This document shows positions 25,242 through 33,639 of a stretch of 64,000 nt of DNA, piece after piece; the stretch's first letter is position 1, and every line of letters begins with the position of its first letter. The stretch covers positions 434,001-498,000 of the forward strand of contig NZ_JACGZW010000005.1 of assembly GCF_014145675.1 (NCBI RefSeq). The letters are read 5' to 3'. The DNA is from Amycolatopsis dendrobii (GTDB lineage: Bacteria > Actinomycetota > Actinomycetes > Mycobacteriales > Pseudonocardiaceae). The notes under the pieces were generated by a model that was given only the letters and a program-made list of their open reading frames with translations, was not told the DNA's origin and did not search any database. The position numbers were made by a program, and so were the translations under genes.

Positions 25242-25444
25242 CCCACTCGCAGGGAACAGCCGCGCCTGCCGGCCGGGACGTCGAACTGGCGATGAGCATT
25301 TTCGTCGGCGAGGAGACTCCGTCACGCAGCGACGGGCTCGAGAGCGCCCCAATGAGGTTTTCTCAGCAGCGCCTCGCGGGTGCCTGGCGAGGCGCGGGTG
25401 AACCCGTCCCCGGCCGATGCCCGCCGGTCCGGCCGGTGAGCACC

Positions 25445-25508
25445 GTACGTGAGGGCCGCCCTGAGGGAATCAGAGTCAATGAGGGTTCCCCTCACGTACT
25501 TCGGCGGA
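25445..25508. repeat. Dispersed repeat, copy A (also at 57174)
   Basis: The outer arms GTACGTGAGGG (25445-25455) and CCCTCACGTAC (25489-25499) are perfect reverse complements. Inside are GAGGGCCGCC, ATCAGAGTC and GAGGGTTCCCCTCACG, which recur in the same order at 57174-57238. It could fold as a long hairpin. Confidence 0.6.
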
Positions 25509-25564
25509 GCCGGGCGCGAGACGGAGCCGAGCGTTGCGCGTTGCCGCAGCTACTGAGAAAACCT

Positions 25565-25605
25565 CAATGCGGCATTGGGTGCGTCCGATGCACCCAATGC
25601 CGCAT
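25565..25605. terminator. Perfect 17-bp hairpin
   Basis: AATGCGGCATTGGGTGC (25565-25581) and 25589-25605 are exact reverse complements around a 7-nt loop. It may terminate transcription from the LLM gene about 320 bp upstream, or be a mobile hairpin element; no U-run follows. The motif GGTGC/GCACC also forms the core of the hairpin at 40016. Confidence 0.55.
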
Positions 25606-25697
25606 TCGGGCAGTCCCCGGCACAAGCGGCACCAGCCCGGCGGACGCTGATCCGCGGCGGCGGGAATAGCCGCGCCCGCCGGTGAATTGCATCGAGG

Positions 25698-26720
25698 GTG
25701 AAAGCTGTGACCTACCGCCAGTTCGGCGGCCCGGAAGTGCTGACGTTGTCCGAACTCGCCGTGCCGGAACCGGGGCCGGGCGAGGTGCGCGTGCGGATCG
25801 TCGTGTCCGCGGTGAACCCGACCGACTGGAAGGCGCGCTCCGGCTCCCGCTTCGGCGCCGAGGCCGAGTTGTCCGTGCCCAACCAGGACGGGGCGGGCGT
25901 CGTGGACGCGGTCGGCGCCGGAGCGGACGGGTTCTCGGTGGGCGACCGGGTGTGGCTGCTGCTGGCCGCCGCGCATTCGCCGACGTCCGGGACCGCTCAG
26001 GAGTACACCGTGCTTCCGGCCGACCGGCTCGTCCCGCTGCCCGATGAGTCCGGCTTCGACGAGGGCGCCGCGTTCGCGATCCCGGCGCTCACCGCCCACC
26101 GCGCGCTCACCGTCGCGGAGGACGGGCCGCAGCGGCTCGCCCCGAACGCGTTGGCGGGCAAGACGATTCTGGTCAGCGGCGGCGCGGGCGCGGTCGGCAA
26201 CGCCGCGATCCAGCTGGCCCGCTGGGCCGGAGCGACTGTGATCGCCACGGTCAGCACGGAGGACAAGGCCGCACTCGCGCGCGCCGCCGGTGCGCAGCAT
26301 GTCGTGCGGTACACCGAAGGAGACGCCGCCGCGGCGATCCGGGAAATCGCGCCGGACGGGGTCGACGTGATCGTGGAGGTCGCCGCCGGCGTGAACGCTC
26401 CCCTGCACGCCGCGGTGCTCCGCCCGCGCGGGGTGGTCGCGGTCTACGGCGACGACCGCGGCAACGGAACCGTGACTGTCGACTTCGGACAGAACGTCTT
26501 CCTCAACAGCCGCTACCAGTTCCTGGTGCTCTACACCGTCGGATGGGACCGCCTGCGCGCCGGTGCGGAAGACCTGAACGCCGCCCTGCGCGACGGCGGG
26601 CTCCGGCTCGGCCCCGAGCACGGGCTCCCCGTGCACCGATTCCCGCTGGCGGAAACCGCACGCGCACACGAGGCGTCGGAGAAGGGCGTCACCGGAAAGG
26701 TGCTGATCGACGTCAGCTGA
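25698..26720 (+). CDS. MDR-superfamily NADPH:quinone oxidoreductase
   Basis: A 340-residue medium-chain dehydrogenase/reductase of the zinc-lacking quinone-reductase class. It has an N-terminal GroES-like domain (VTYRQFGGPEVLTLSELAVPEPGPGEVRVRI, NPTDWKARSG) and a Rossmann domain with VSGGAGAVGNAAIQLARWAGATVIATV for NADPH. No catalytic-zinc cysteines are seen. It overlaps the convergent SDR gene by 8 bp. Start GTG 25698 has only a weak GAGG upstream. The substrate is probably a quinone or enone. Confidence 0.82.
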   Translation: MKAVTYRQFGGPEVLTLSELAVPEPGPGEVRVRIVVSAVNPTDWKARSGSRFGAEAELSVPNQDGAGVVDAVGAGADGFSVGDRVWLLLAAAHSPTSGTAQEYTVLPADRLVPLPDESGFDEGAAFAIPALTAHRALTVAEDGPQRLAPNALAGKTILVSGGAGAVGNAAIQLARWAGATVIATVSTEDKAALARAAGAQHVVRYTEGDAAAAIREIAPDGVDVIVEVAAGVNAPLHAAVLRPRGVVAVYGDDRGNGTVTVDFGQNVFLNSRYQFLVLYTVGWDRLRAGAEDLNAALRDGGLRLGPEHGLPVHRFPLAETARAHEASEKGVTGKVLIDVS

Positions 26721-27567
26721 ACACCGGCTCGACCCCGGTCAGCTCCACGCTCGCCGCCCACACCCGGGCGGCAGCCTCGGCGTCCGCGTACGGCCCGCGC
26801 ACCGGCTCCGGCCGGGGCTTTCCCTTGAGGCCGAACACGCGCGGACCCCAGATCTGACCACTGTGGACATCCGGACCGGCCGCCGCCCGCACCGCCGGCC
26901 GCGCGCCGTCGTCCTTGCCCTGCAAGGCAATGCGCGCGAGGCTCAGCTTCGTGCTCCGCACGTGCAGCGGCGGCCGGTCCGGAGTCAGGCTGTCCAACGC
27001 CCCGCCAGGATGAGCGACGACGCTCAGCCTGCTGCTGCCGACGGCCCGCAGCCGCCGATCCAGCTCCAGTGCGAAAAGCGTTTGCGCGAGCTTCGACCGC
27101 TCGTACGCGGTTTTCGGCTGATAGGCACGCTCGCTCTGCAGGTCGTCGAAGTCGAGCTTCGCTGATTTCGCCGCGAAGCTGCCCATCGTGACGATCCTCG
27201 CCCCCGGCTTCAACCGGTCCTGAAGCGCCGCGGTCAGCGCGAAATGCCCGAGATGGTTGACCCCGAACGTCATCTCGTGGCCGTCCTTGGTTTCCCGCCG
27301 CTCCGGCCCTTCGAGATACACCCCCGCGTTCAGCACGACCGCGTCGAGCTCCCCCACCTCGATCCCTTTCACCGACGCCAGGTCGGCAAGGTCGAGCCGC
27401 GCCCACGACGCGCGCGCCCCCGGCACCCGCTCGCGGAGGACCTGCAACGCGACCTCCGCCTTCGCCGCGTCCCGGCTGCCGAGCACCACCTCCGCCCCTG
27501 CTTCGGCCACCTGCTCCGCGACGAAGTAGCCGATCCCCGCGTTGCCCCCGGTCACCAGCACTGTCAT
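26713..27567 (-). CDS. Short-chain dehydrogenase/reductase
   Basis: A 284-residue SDR similar to retinol dehydrogenase/WW-domain oxidoreductase-like bacterial proteins. Cofactor motif TGGNAGIG is at residues 6-13, NAG appears in VVLNAGV, and the active-site YxxxK appears as YERSK after a conserved MGSFAAKSAK. It reduces or oxidises a carbonyl/alcohol with NAD(P). It is divergent from the TetR gene at 27635, with two 12-bp operator arms in the 67-bp gap, so it is very likely the TetR target. Confidence 0.85.
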   Translation of the reverse strand: MTVLVTGGNAGIGYFVAEQVAEAGAEVVLGSRDAAKAEVALQVLRERVPGARASWARLDLADLASVKGIEVGELDAVVLNAGVYLEGPERRETKDGHEMTFGVNHLGHFALTAALQDRLKPGARIVTMGSFAAKSAKLDFDDLQSERAYQPKTAYERSKLAQTLFALELDRRLRAVGSSRLSVVAHPGGALDSLTPDRPPLHVRSTKLSLARIALQGKDDGARPAVRAAAGPDVHSGQIWGPRVFGLKGKPRPEPVRGPYADAEAAARVWAASVELTGVEPVFS

Positions 27568-27578
27568 GACACCCTCCT

Positions 27579-27618
27579 AAACCTGAAGTGATTCTAACTT
27601 TAAACCCACTTCAGGTTT
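27579..27618. promoter_or_regulatory. TetR operator between SDR and TetR genes
   Basis: AAACCTGAAGTG (27579-27590) and CACTTCAGGTTT (27607-27618) are perfect 12-bp reverse complements separated by 16 bp. They fill the divergent gap and lie within 20 bp of both starts, as expected for an autoregulating TetR repressor. Confidence 0.8.
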
Positions 27619-27634
27619 GGGGTAGTGTGGGGTC

Positions 27635-28213
27635 GTGGTCAACACCGGACGACGCGAACGCCGCAAACTCGAAACTCGCCGCAGGCTGGACGAGGTCGCC
27701 CTGCGGCTGTTCCTGGAGCACGGCTACGACGGGGTGACCGTCGCGCAGATCGCCGAAGAGGCCGACATCTCGGTGGCGACCCTCTTCGCCCATGTCCCGG
27801 ACGGCAAAGACGCCCTGATCTTCGACGACGGCTCGGAACGCCGGGCCGGGATCGTCGCCGCGGTGCGGAACCGAGCCTCCACCGAACCGATCCTCGCGGC
27901 CTTGCACGAATTCTTCGCCGCCCGCGGCCCGTACTCGACGGACATCCCGCCGGAACACGCCCCGAAACGGGACCTGATCGTGCAGACGCCCGCCTTGCGC
28001 GAGTACGCGCGCCGCCTGTGGCATTCCTGCGAACCCGACCTGACCGCGGCCCTTGCCGAGGAAAGCGGCCTGCCCTCGGACGACCCAGCCGTGCGGGCGT
28101 TGGCGCGGTTCGTGCTGGAAATCCCGGATCTCACCGGCACCGCACCGGATCCCGCTGCCGCTTTGGCATCAGTGTTCGCACTGCTGGAATCCGGGTGGCC
28201 GCCGCGGTCCTGA
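27635..28213 (+). CDS. TetR-family repressor of the SDR gene
   Basis: A 192-residue TetR protein. The helix-turn-helix spans about residues 15-55 (TRRRLDEVALRLFLEHGYDGVTVAQIAEEADISVATLFAHVPDGKDALI). The all-helical C-terminal ligand domain is unassigned. GTG 27635 lies 17 bp after the operator. It is predicted to repress itself and the divergent SDR gene until a small molecule, perhaps the SDR substrate, binds. Confidence 0.85.
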   Translation: MVNTGRRERRKLETRRRLDEVALRLFLEHGYDGVTVAQIAEEADISVATLFAHVPDGKDALIFDDGSERRAGIVAAVRNRASTEPILAALHEFFAARGPYSTDIPPEHAPKRDLIVQTPALREYARRLWHSCEPDLTAALAEESGLPSDDPAVRALARFVLEIPDLTGTAPDPAAALASVFALLESGWPPRS

Positions 28214-28349
28214 CCGCGACCCCACCCCCGCCCTCTCCTGGGGGGCTGCCCACGCCCAGTCTACCGGCCTCGCCCGACGAAACCGGCCTTCGAGAGGCGA
28301 ACCGGCTGAATGCTCCACAACTCGAGCGAAGTGTGGACAACGGCGCGAA

Positions 28350-28552
28350 GGGCAGCCGCGAGAGTCAATGAGCGGCGCTGACCGCCCCGCAGTTCGGCGA
28401 GCGCTTCCCTTGCCAGGGGACCGAAATCCTCGCCGATCACCCCGATCCACTCGTCGTGCGCGGTCTCCCAGAGCAAGCGCGGCCCGACCGGCGACGCCGG
28501 GGCCTCAAGCGCCTCGATCATCGAACCGACAAGACCGATCCCTTTCCGTACT
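28350..28552 (-). pseudogene. Decayed 3' copy of the adjacent TetR gene
   Basis: In the minus frame the text RKGIGLVGSMIEALE ... HDEWIGVIGEDFGPLAREALAEL aligns with RKRLGLVDSMIGALE ... YDEWIGTGGEDFGSLVRGVLAEV at the C-terminus of the TetR encoded at 28660-29226. An extra G near 28388 shifts the last residues; in the other frame they read AVSAAH-stop, matching the true AVSAAR-stop. About 20 bp beyond the stop are also similar. The N-terminal half is missing. The gap 28214-28659 holds nothing else recognisable. Confidence 0.65.
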
Positions 28553-28659
28553 TCACCTCTCCCGGAATTCCGGATCGGCGCCAACGCAGCCTGGCACCGC
28601 CGAGGACCTCCCAAACACGGGGGAACGCGAACAACGGCGCGAACGGCAACCCCTAAGCA

Positions 28660-29226
28660 TCAACGGGCGGCGCTAACCGCCCGAACCTCCGCAAGCACCC
28701 CCCGCACCAACGAACCGAAATCCTCCCCGCCCGTCCCGATCCACTCGTCGTACGCGACCTCCCACGCAAGCGCACCCACCTTCGCCGCCACCCGCGCAGT
28801 CCGGCCGGAAACCCCCCGCCGTTCCAGCGCCCCGATCATCGAATCGACCAGCCCCAGCCGTTTCCGCGCCTCGCGCTCCCGCAACTCCGGATTAGCGTCC
28901 AGCACAGCCTGCCGCCGAGCGCTGAACTCACGCCGCTCGCCGGTGAAAACCTCCCGCCCAAGCACCTCCAGCGCGTTCGCCACCACCTCAAGCGGCCCAG
29001 CCGAGGACGGCGCCGCGGCGATCGCCTCGGCGAGGAGGCCGGTCATCGCGCTTTCCCCGAACAGCACCTCGCGCTTGTCCGGGAAGTGCCGGAAGAACGT
29101 GCTCTTCGTGAGCCCCGCGCGCTCCGCGATCTCGATCACGGTCGTGTTCTCGTAGCCGCGTTCCTCGAACAGCTCGAGGGCCGCGGCGGCGAGCCGTCCT
29201 GGTGCGTTGGGTTGCCAGCGAGCCAT
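28660..29226 (-). CDS. TetR-family repressor of the MDR gene
   Basis: A 188-residue TetR protein. The helix-turn-helix is at residues 12-55 (AAALELFEERGYENTTVIEIAERAGLTKSTFFRHFPDKREVLFG). The C-terminal region contains AYDEWIGTGGEDF. It is divergent from the MDR gene at 29304, with a perfect 19-bp inverted repeat between them. A partial, broken duplicate of its 3' end lies immediately downstream. It is predicted to autoregulate and repress the oxidoreductase. Confidence 0.87.
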   Translation of the reverse strand: MARWQPNAPGRLAAAALELFEERGYENTTVIEIAERAGLTKSTFFRHFPDKREVLFGESAMTGLLAEAIAAAPSSAGPLEVVANALEVLGREVFTGERREFSARRQAVLDANPELREREARKRLGLVDSMIGALERRGVSGRTARVAAKVGALAWEVAYDEWIGTGGEDFGSLVRGVLAEVRAVSAAR

Positions 29227-29237
29227 GGGACCAGTCT

Positions 29238-29287
29238 ACGGGACTTGGTCTCATCACTCGGGTACGGTTGATGAGACCAAGTCCCGT
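29238..29287. promoter_or_regulatory. 19-bp inverted-repeat operator, TetR/MDR
   Basis: ACGGGACTTGGTCTCATCA (29238-29256) and 29269-29287 are exact reverse complements with a 12-bp centre. The site occupies almost the whole 77-bp divergent gap. Its core GATGAGACCAAGTCCC arms are the likely binding half-sites of the TetR protein. Confidence 0.85.
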
Positions 29288-29303
29288 CACTGAAGGAGAA
29301 GAG

Positions 29304-30221
29304 ATGAGCAAAGCTGTCCGTTACCGGCGATTCGGCGGACTCGACGTCCTCGAACTGGAGGAGGTGCCGGAGCCGCACCCCGGAAAGGACGAGGTTCGCG
29401 TCCGGGTCACGGCCGCCGGGCTGAATCCGATGGACTGGCAGATCGCCGCCCAGCCCGAGATGGCGGCGCGATTCGGCATCACCCTGCCCGCCGGGTTCGG
29501 CAGCGATTTCGCCGGAGTGGTCGACGAAGCGGGAGCCGAAGCTTCCGGATTCACTGTGGGCGACCGGGTTTACGGCGGCGCGATCGGACGGTCCGTCGCG
29601 GATTTCGTCCTGGTCAAGACTCCCGCCACGACCCTGTGGCACACCCCGGACGGCATCAGCGGCGAGGTGGCGAGCACACTCCCGGTAGCCGGCCTGACCG
29701 CCTCGGCCGCGCTCGCCGCGATCGGAGTCCAAGCCGGAGACACAGTCCTGATCGGCGGAGCGGCGGGCGGCGTGGGCATTTTCGCCGTACAGCTGGCGAA
29801 GCTGACGGGCGCCCGGGTGCTCGGCACCGCCTCCGAGCGCACCTTCGAATTCCTGCGCGAACTCGGTGCCGAACCCGTGGCATACGGTCCCGGCCTTCCG
29901 GATCGCGTGCGGGCCTTGGCACCCGAAGGGATCACCGCGGCGACCGACCTGTTCGGCAGGGAGACGGCCGGGACCGCGCTCGAACTCGGCGTCGCTCCCG
30001 AGCGGATCTCCACCGTCGCCGACGGTCCCGCCCTCCCGGGCGTGCGGGCGACAGGTGCGTTCGACGCGAAACCAGGAGCCCTCGAACGGATCACCGACGC
30101 GATCCGTTCCGGCGAGCTCACCGTGCCGATCGCGGCGACGTACCCGGTCGAGCAGATCCGCGAGGCGGTGGCCATGCAGGCCGGACGCCACGTGCACGGC
30201 AAGATCGTGGTCGCGCTGTGA
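29304..30221 (+). CDS. MDR-superfamily NADP-dependent oxidoreductase
   Basis: A 305-residue zinc-independent quinone-reductase-type protein: GroES-like part VRYRRFGGLDVLELEEVPEPHPGKDEVRVRV with NPMDWQI, and nucleotide site LIGGAAGGVGIFAVQLAKLTGARVLGTAS. It is shorter than the homologue at 25698 and lacks its central insertion. AAGGAGAAGAG precedes ATG 29304. Control by the divergent TetR is strongly suggested by the operator. Confidence 0.85.
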   Translation: MSKAVRYRRFGGLDVLELEEVPEPHPGKDEVRVRVTAAGLNPMDWQIAAQPEMAARFGITLPAGFGSDFAGVVDEAGAEASGFTVGDRVYGGAIGRSVADFVLVKTPATTLWHTPDGISGEVASTLPVAGLTASAALAAIGVQAGDTVLIGGAAGGVGIFAVQLAKLTGARVLGTASERTFEFLRELGAEPVAYGPGLPDRVRALAPEGITAATDLFGRETAGTALELGVAPERISTVADGPALPGVRATGAFDAKPGALERITDAIRSGELTVPIAATYPVEQIREAVAMQAGRHVHGKIVVAL

Positions 30222-30499
30222 ACCGCTGACGCAGCGCCGAAAACCCAGTCCGGACCCGGCTTTCGGGCCGCCGCCCGCAGCGGAACGCGGAACGGGCGCC
30301 GCGGAATCCTCCGTCGCGGCCTGACCGTCCGGCGCAATCCTCTCCAGCAGACGCCGGAAACCCCGTTCCCCCCAACGGACCCGCCCCTTCCCCGAATCGG
30401 ACGCCGCCCCCTTCACCAGCCGTTACCACATCCGGCGATTCGCGCGGAACCTGACTTTCGCAGGTATCGCCGAGACTCACGTCACCGGTATACCTTGAC

Positions 30500-30539
30500 A
30501 CCGGTCCAGGAAAGGTCTGGACCACTCCTGCGGACCGGT
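30500..30539. promoter_or_regulatory. Nested inverted repeats upstream of doxX
   Basis: ACCGGTCC (30500-30507) pairs with GGACCGGT (30532-30539), and inside it GGTCCAG (30503-30509) pairs with CTGGACC (30517-30523). A TTGACA lies at 30495. The gap 30222-30597 has no gene; these repeats, 60-100 bp before the DoxX start, are the only structure I see. Confidence 0.4.
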
Positions 30540-30597
30540 ACTGGTGTCCGACCGGACGTCGTCCCCGTCCGCCCGAGTCGTCCCATGTGGAGGCATC

Positions 30598-31026
30598 ATG
30601 CACCGGCTGGACGCGGCACAGGATTACGCGCTCGGTTTGTTCCGCATCGTCGTCGGGTTCCTCTTCGCCTGCCACGGCGTGAAATCGCTGTTCGGAGTGC
30701 TCGGCGCGCACGGCGCGGCGCAGGTGGGCGCCTGGCCGGGCTGGTGGGCCGCGCTCATCCAGCTCGTCGCGGGCGGGCTCGTCCTGCTCGGCGTCGCGAC
30801 CCGCGTCGCGGCGCTGATCGGATCGGGGTCGATGGCGTACGCCTACTTCTCCGTCCATGTGTCACAAGGGCTTTTCCCCATCGAGAACGGCGGCGAAGCG
30901 GCCGCGATGTTCTGCTGGGCGCTGCTGCTGCTCGCGTTCACCGGCCCCGGCCGGCTCGCGCTCAGCGGGGCGCTTTCGGCTCTGCGGCCGCGTGACTCGC
31001 GGGTCGGAGCGGTCCCGCACGCCTAG
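30598..31026 (+). CDS. DoxX-family membrane protein
   Basis: A 142-residue protein with four predicted membrane helices. It has the DoxX pattern: first helix with LFRIVVGFLFACHGVKSLFG, then LVAGGLVLLGVATRVAALI and AAAMFCWALLLLAFTGPGRLAL. DoxX proteins associate with redox or thiol-stress pathways in actinobacteria. GGAGG precedes ATG 30598 by 6 bp. Its stop directly abuts the convergent LacI gene. Confidence 0.8.
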   Translation: MHRLDAAQDYALGLFRIVVGFLFACHGVKSLFGVLGAHGAAQVGAWPGWWAALIQLVAGGLVLLGVATRVAALIGSGSMAYAYFSVHVSQGLFPIENGGEAAAMFCWALLLLAFTGPGRLALSGALSALRPRDSRVGAVPHA

Positions 31027-32064
31027 CTAGCCCACCGCCTGCCTCCGGGTCGACCCGCGCACTATCAGTTCGTACTCCGCCGGCCCGGGGACAGGCGGTT
31101 CAATCCCTTCGACCCGATCCGCGAGCACCGCGACCGCGGTGCGAGCCAGGTGCACCGGCCGCAGATCGACCGCGGTGATCGGCGGAACGCCCGACCGCGT
31201 GTGCTCGGAATCGGAATCCGCGCCGCAGGCGATGCGCACGTCGCCGGGCACCGCCAACCCCCGCGCGAGCGCGGCGGCCAGCACCCCGGCCGCGTGCCTC
31301 CCGGTCTGGCAGTACACCGCGTCCGGCGGCGAAGCCAGCGCGAACAATTCCTCTCCCGCCTCGCGGCCGCCCGCCTCCCCCGCGACCTCCGCGCGGCGCA
31401 CCGCCAGCGGCTGCTGCCCGCGAGCGCGAACCCAGTCCAGGTAAGCCTTTTCGGCGTCCAGGTTCCACTCGTTGCGATCGGTGCCGAGCACGGCCGCGAC
31501 CCGCGTCCCGCCCGCCGCGGCCAGGTGGTCGAGCACCTCGGCGACGATCCGCCCGGTGCCGAGGTCGAGGTAGTCCGGCGACGCGGGCCGCGCCGGATCC
31601 CGTCCGACGCCGAGGAACGGCACGCATTCGCGCTCCAGCATGGTGATCAGCGGATCGTTCTCGACCGGTTCGGTGATCAGGAATCCGTCGCAGGCGAGTC
31701 CCACCGCGGGCGCGTCGGCGCGCGTCGGATCCGGCACCAGCATCAGTCCGTACCCGCGTTCCACCGCGGCGAGCGCGGCCGACCCGGCGAACCGGAGGAA
31801 GTAGTCGACGCCCTCCAGGAACGCGGTGTCCGACGGGTCGAGCGGCCGCACCACGAGCCCGAGCACCCCGAGCCTGCTGGACCGCAGCCCGCGCGCGACC
31901 GTGTCCGGCCGGTAGCCCAGCTCGCGCGCCGCCTCCCGCACCCGCTCCGCGGTCTCCGCCGCGACCGTCCCGTTCCCGCTGAAGGCATGCGACACCGTCG
32001 TCGGCGAAACCCCGGCGCGGCGGGCGACGTCCTTGATGGTCGCCCGCGTCCTTTTCCCGGCCAT
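31027..32064 (-). CDS. LacI-family repressor of the permease operon
   Basis: A 345-residue LacI/GalR regulator. The N-terminal helix-turn-helix and hinge are ATIKDVARRAGVSPTTVSHAFSGNG ... VREAARELGYRPDTVARGLRS. The periplasmic-binding-like ligand domain begins LGVLGLVVRPLD. It is divergent from an NCS1 permease gene. Two CCCAAATCGNTTTGG palindromes in the gap are its expected operators. The ligand is probably the compound imported and hydrolysed by the divergent operon. The open frame extends to 32346, but that part is the shadow of the permease gene. Confidence 0.9.
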   Translation of the reverse strand: MAGKRTRATIKDVARRAGVSPTTVSHAFSGNGTVAAETAERVREAARELGYRPDTVARGLRSSRLGVLGLVVRPLDPSDTAFLEGVDYFLRFAGSAALAAVERGYGLMLVPDPTRADAPAVGLACDGFLITEPVENDPLITMLERECVPFLGVGRDPARPASPDYLDLGTGRIVAEVLDHLAAAGGTRVAAVLGTDRNEWNLDAEKAYLDWVRARGQQPLAVRRAEVAGEAGGREAGEELFALASPPDAVYCQTGRHAAGVLAAALARGLAVPGDVRIACGADSDSEHTRSGVPPITAVDLRPVHLARTAVAVLADRVEGIEPPVPGPAEYELIVRGSTRRQAVG

Positions 32065-32084
32065 GACGCAGCAGCCTAACCTCG

Positions 32085-32138
32085 CCCAAATCGTTTTGGA
32101 AACCGCTGCGGGAAGAGCATTGCCCAAATCGATTTGGG
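32085..32138. promoter_or_regulatory. Two LacI-type operators
   Basis: CCCAAATCGATTTGGG (32123-32138) is a perfect 16-bp palindrome with the CpG centre typical of LacI/GalR sites. CCCAAATCGTTTTGGA (32085-32100) is a second, 2-mismatch copy with centres 38 bp apart. They lie between the divergent repressor and permease starts. Confidence 0.88.
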
Positions 32139-32182
32139 TCCTTACCGTGGCCCGAGTCGATTCCCCGGTCCGGAGGTTCGCC

Positions 32183-33619
32183 ATGACCGCTCCCGCCACC
32201 CCGCCCGTGTCGCCCGGCACGTCCGCGCCGCCCCCGGCCCGATCCGGGCGCGGCCCCCGCGTCGAAGCCCACGGCATCGACGTCATCGGCGACGACGAAC
32301 GGCACGGCCGGGCCCGGGACCTGTTCGGGGTGTGGGCCGCGCCCAACGTCAGCTATCTCAGCCTGGTCGTCGGCGGCGCGCTGGTGCTCAGCGGATTGAG
32401 CCTGCTGCAGGCGCTCGCGGTGATCGTCGTGGGCAACCTGTGCTGGGTGCTGGTCGGCCTCGTCTCGGTCAGCGGCCCGGCGGCGGGCGCGCCGAGCGAG
32501 GTCATCATGCGCGCGATGTTCGGCACCCGCGGCAATCGCTTCGTGATCGGACTGAACGGCTGGCTCGTTTCGGTCTGCTATGTGGCTTTGAGCTGGTCCG
32601 CGGCATCGGTGACCGCGTTCAGCCTGTGCGCGCGGCTCGGCGTCGAACTCAACACCTTGGGCAAAGTCCTCGTGATCGTCGCGATCGCCGCCGCGACGCT
32701 GGCGATCAGCGTCTACGGCCACGCCGTGATCGTGCGCCTCTACCTGCCGCTCGCCATCGTGACGACCGCGGTTTTCCTGGTGCTGGGCGGATTCCTGATC
32801 CGGCACACCGCGTGGAGCTACCAGCCCCCGGCGCCGCTGCACGGCGTCGCGCTGTGGGCGGCGCTGGCCGGCGGCGTAGCGCTGGTCGCGTCGGCTTCCT
32901 TGTCGTACAACAACAGTGCGGACTTCGCGCGGTATCTGCCGCGCGACACCAAACCGTTCGCCGTCGCCGCCTGGACCGCCGCCGGAGCCTTCCTGCCGAG
33001 CATCGTGTTCACCGCGCTCGGCGCGTTCGCGGCGACCACTTTGGACATGAGCGATCCGCAGGCCGCGCTGGAATCCGTGCTGCCGCCGTGGTTCACGCCG
33101 GTCTTCCTGATCGCGGTGATCCTCGGCGCGATCGCCAACAACGCGATGACCGTGTACAGCTCCGGCCTCGCGCTGCAGGCGATCGGCGTCCGGCTGCGCC
33201 GCTCCCGCAGCGTTCTGCTGGACGGCACCGCCGGCGTGCTGCTGACCCTGTACGCCTTGCTCGTGTCCGATTTCCTCAAGGCAGTCAACGACCTGATGCA
33301 GCTGATGGTCGTCGTGCTCGGCCCGATGATGGCGATCTACGTGACCGACCTTCTGCTGCGCCGCAATCGCTACGACGGCCACGCGCTCGCCGACGAACGC
33401 CGCGGCGGCCCGTTCTGGTACGTCGGCGGCGTGCACTGGCCCGGAATCGCCGCGCTCGTCCTCGGCGCGGCCGCCTCGGCGTCCTGCCTGGCCGTTCCCG
33501 GGATGTACACCGGGTTCATCGCCGGCGCGGCCGGCGGAATTGACTTCTCGCTGCCGGCGGGAATGCTGATCGCTGCCGGTGTCTACCTGCTCGCCGGCCG
33601 CCCCCGCGCCAGCGCCTGA
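32183..33619 (+). CDS. NCS1-family purine/cytosine permease-like transporter
   Basis: A 478-residue, about 12-helix transporter of the nucleobase:cation symporter-1 family. The family start is visible in DLFGVWAAPNVSYLSLVVGGALVL, with helix 3 motif GAPSEVIMRAMFGTRGN and helix 6-8 text ASLSYNNSADFARYLPRDTK. NCS1 carriers import nucleobases, hydantoins, allantoin or related amides. It is the first gene of the LacI-controlled operon, followed 20 bp later by a C45 hydrolase and then an amidohydrolase, so its cargo is probably an amide-bearing heterocycle. GGAGG precedes ATG 32183. Confidence 0.85.
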   Translation: MTAPATPPVSPGTSAPPPARSGRGPRVEAHGIDVIGDDERHGRARDLFGVWAAPNVSYLSLVVGGALVLSGLSLLQALAVIVVGNLCWVLVGLVSVSGPAAGAPSEVIMRAMFGTRGNRFVIGLNGWLVSVCYVALSWSAASVTAFSLCARLGVELNTLGKVLVIVAIAAATLAISVYGHAVIVRLYLPLAIVTTAVFLVLGGFLIRHTAWSYQPPAPLHGVALWAALAGGVALVASASLSYNNSADFARYLPRDTKPFAVAAWTAAGAFLPSIVFTALGAFAATTLDMSDPQAALESVLPPWFTPVFLIAVILGAIANNAMTVYSSGLALQAIGVRLRRSRSVLLDGTAGVLLTLYALLVSDFLKAVNDLMQLMVVVLGPMMAIYVTDLLLRRNRYDGHALADERRGGPFWYVGGVHWPGIAALVLGAAASASCLAVPGMYTGFIAGAAGGIDFSLPAGMLIAAGVYLLAGRPRASA

Positions 33620-33639
33620 CCTCGATCGCAAGGACCACG

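Larger units (their letters stand above)
25271..25682 (+). pseudogene. Remnant of a second LLM gene copy
   Basis: Bases 25271-25320 repeat an internal segment of the upstream LLM gene (24987-25038) with one substitution and a 3-bp loss in the first 39 positions. Bases 25642-25682 repeat the end of that gene and its 3' flank (25233-25272; GGACGCTGA, GGGAAyAGCCGCGCCyGCCGG). The 320 bp between hold two inverted-repeat blocks instead of gene sequence. This reads as a tandem duplicate mostly replaced by repeats. The whole stretch 25242-25697 carries no intact gene. Confidence 0.55.
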
